NCBI GenBank assembly: GCA_028829895.1
Contig: CM054183.1
Coordinates: 21,799,975 to 21,863,974 of the forward strand
Direction: 5' to 3'
DNA: 64,000 nucleotides
Source: Sinotaia quadrata
Taxonomy: Eukaryota; Mollusca; Gastropoda; Architaenioglossa; Viviparidae
A model generated the notes under the pieces. That model saw nothing but the letters and a program-made list of their open reading frames with translations. It had not been told where the DNA came from and searched no databases. Shown here in pieces: positions 61,654 through 64,000 of this stretch (its first letter is position 1; the number at the start of each line of letters is the position of its first letter). The translations under genes were made by a program, and so were the position numbers.

Positions 61654-61990
61654 TCATTCTAAGTGTTCTAACTTGTTCTCAGTGATTCGTTCTAAGTGTT
61701 CTAACTTGTTCTCAGTGATTCGTTCTAAGTGTTCTAACTTGTTCTCAGTGATTCGTTCTAAGTGTTCTAACTTGTTCTCAGTGATTCGTTCTAAGTGTTC
61801 TAACTTGTTCTCAGTTGCTCGTTGTAAATGTTCTATATTTTTTCTCTATCGTTCGTTCTAAGCGTTCTAACTTGCTTTGAGTGGCTCGTTCTAATTGTTG
61901 TAACTTTTTTCAGCAGTAGATTTTGAGTGTCTTAAGTTGCTGTCAGTCATTTGTTTTAAGTGTTCTAATTTGCTCTTTTTCGTTCGTTCT
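61654..61990. repeat. 33-bp minisatellite, right part, about 10 copies
   Basis: Unit GTTCTAAGTGTTCTAACTTG + TTCTCAGTGATTC. The first four or five copies are nearly identical and later copies diverge progressively. Confidence 0.95.
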
Positions 61991-62948
61991 CGCAGACACC
62001 CCTGGTCAATCTGTCCAGAGAGTGCGACTACAGCCTGAGTTTTCAGACTGTAAATGTCAAAGCGTACCTAAAAGCAAAAAGAAAAATATGAATCCTTAAT
62101 AACCTAACTACTACATAAATTCCAGCTACTTGCAAGTGTGACTCTCTCAGGGTTCGTAAACACGTTTGTAAGTTTTCCTGTATCTTGCACACACACACAT
62201 ATACAGACACATTCACACACAAATATATATATATAGTCCACACAAGCAAATCTACACTTCATTTTTTTTTTAATGTCTGTGTGCGCGTGCGTGCGCGCGC
62301 ACAAATTAACTAGGCCATTCTAAGGTGATATTATTCCTGTGCGTGGTGAATGGACAGAAAGAATACTTTAACATTTCAGTTGTCGTGTTTGATCAAGCAG
62401 CTGATATGAACATGAACACGCATGAATTGTTTATTTCAGTCGTTTAGTCTCAGCACCGCAACTGTCGCAATAAAACGGATCTGTCAATTTAAACCGCCAG
62501 AAAATAAAACGAACTGAAATTAGAGTACGATAATAGTCTGAAAGAGTGTTGCATCCGGGGCAACGTGCTGTCTGGAAACACCTGCATTGATTTAACTCCA
62601 CTGTGAGTTTATTCTAGATAACAATCCGATCGTTAGTCTAGACACGGACTATGCTTGCCAAGTGACTGACTGCCTTTCTTCCTCATTCATCGTCTTATCC
62701 ACTAAGGACTCGAACATGTACGGACGCCTTGCATTTTCCGTTCCGTTACAACATGCAGTTCTTAGCTTTAATTAGCTTCATCGGTTTCACTCACTCTAAG
62801 GTGTTTGTTTTTCCTCTCTCACTCTGTAAAAGGTCAGTAGTGAAGGACAGGAGAATGGAGAGAATCGTTATGGAAATCTGGAAAACCTTCTTACGCACGG
62901 GTATAGTCACATTAGTACACTGAACACGTCAGTTATTTACGTGCGCAC
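61991..62948. other. unique sequence with a short open frame and CG/GT run
   Basis: GTGTGCGCGTGCGTGCGCGC at 62278-62299 is a Z-DNA-prone run. Plus-strand 62753-62923 starts MQFLALISFIGFTHS, a weak signal-peptide-like start, and is open for 56 residues. No family recognised, likely chance. Confidence 0.25.
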
Positions 62949-63016
62949 ACGTACGCACACACACACACACACACCACACACACACACATACACCACACAC
63001 ACACACACCACACAGA

Positions 63017-63063
<47 letters not shown>

Positions 63064-63079
63064 GCGCGCGCGCGCACAG
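62949..63079. repeat. CA/CCACA microsatellite ending in CGCG
   Basis: CA runs interrupted by ACCACA and TACAC, ending TACGCGCGCGCGCGCAC. Confidence 0.95.
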
Positions 63080-64000
63080 AGGATCAAGGGAGCTGAAAAT
63101 ACATCAATTTATTCCCACTGTACAATTTACTTAATGACCGTGGTGTTTCTCCGTCCTAAGAGTCAACATTAAAAAATTGCAGCATTTTCATTTCTTCTTC
63201 TTTAAGTGTTTCTTTAATTTACCAACAGTTTCTTTCCTGATTTGCTCCTATCTTTTCATCAAGATGACACAAAACTGTTAGCAGGAGTTCATACAGGATC
63301 GCACAGATCTCTCTTTCAAATTTTAATTTTTGCAGAAAGGACGAGAGTGGGTGGGTGGGACGGTATGACTTCATGAAGTTACCAGCGATGGGGGAATTGC
63401 AGGTGACTAAAAGCTCACCGCCTGCAATTCGATTGCACAGCGTATTTTACCAACGGCGTTGCTAAGGTTTGGTGAAGCCTGAGAAATAGATCCGAGTTTT
63501 TTGGCTCTGGATGCCGAATGCCAGAGAAGACTGGATCGTATTGTTAAGTCTCTTTCTTTTTTCTGGTACTTGCACTGGTATCAAAGACATCCAAGAGGAT
63601 TCAGCAGCAAATCAGATAGAGGAGTGCGTTGCTGCTGTTGTCTGTTAATTTAACCAACCCTCCCTTTTTTTTTTTTTTAGTTAACGTCAAATGTGTCCAT
63701 TTAAATTACAATACGTAAGATTGCTGCTTTTTCATTTATTTTTATAAATAAATCCTTGTTCATAAGGCATTAATCACAAATCCCAGACAATTCCTCTGCA
63801 TACGTCAACGAGATTAAAGTGTCTTTGTGACGTAAAAAGGTTTTGGATGGCAGCATCAACACAATTACAGCAGCAAGAAATCCCTTGGGCAATCTTTTAC
63901 GATAATCCCAGTAAAAAATTCCACCCGGGAGGGGGGGGGGGCATGTTTGCATTTTATTTTCTAAGTTTTATTTTTTAATTCATTGATTCGTGAAAAGGCC
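63080..64000. other. unique sequence, no gene seen
   Basis: Homopolymer T (63665-63679) and G (63930-63939) runs. The short minus-strand frame at 63770-63952 is not recognised. Confidence 0.4.

Overview
This is a eukaryotic, AT-rich, gene-poor stretch. It looks like intergenic or intronic DNA of an invertebrate, most likely a mollusc and probably a gastropod. That placement is inference. It rests on a LINE-type reverse-transcriptase C-terminal tail at the left edge that I know from gastropod genome proteins, on the dense microsatellites and minisatellites, on the Ty3/gypsy-like gag relic, and on the absence of compact or bacterial-style genes. I could not support a single intact protein-coding gene, tRNA, rRNA or CRISPR array. 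Most long open frames are tandem repeats whose unit length is a multiple of three, or CT/GT/TATC microsatellites. Layout: 1-384 is the broken 3' end of a LINE ORF2. From about 1.1 kb to 6 kb there are a 39-bp minisatellite, TATC arrays, a CT-rich block and a 40-bp minisatellite with higher-order structure. At 7.2-8.9 kb lies a minus-strand copy of a dispersed 1.2-1.9 kb repeat, here called family A and interpreted as an LTR. Just beyond it is a 0.3-kb block that is also present at 2.4-2.7 kb. From 10.5 to 35 kb there is an almost continuous succession of unrelated minisatellites (units 18-78 bp), microsatellites, and a short retroposon-like insert nested in a 50-bp satellite. At 36-37.6 kb there is a plus-strand family A copy, and at 39.6-40.6 kb three head-to-tail partial minus copies. 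From 40.8 to 52.6 kb there are more minisatellites and another family A fragment. From 52.6 to 57 kb there is a composite retrotransposon nest: a family B repeat, a plus family A LTR, a frameshifted gag pseudogene, an LTR fragment, and an inverted LTR half. At 59.8-61.65 kb a family A solo LTR sits inside a 33-bp minisatellite. The rest is unique AT-rich sequence with GT/CA arrays. The parts do not form a pathway. The story is structural: an old LTR-retrotransposon family, mostly solo and truncated LTRs, in a landscape where about 30 private minisatellites cover, by my hand count, roughly 15% of the window. Several minisatellites arose inside LTR copies, and at least one LTR inserted into a pre-existing minisatellite. 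Coordinates of degenerate repeats are approximate, and all similarity statements come from reading by eye.
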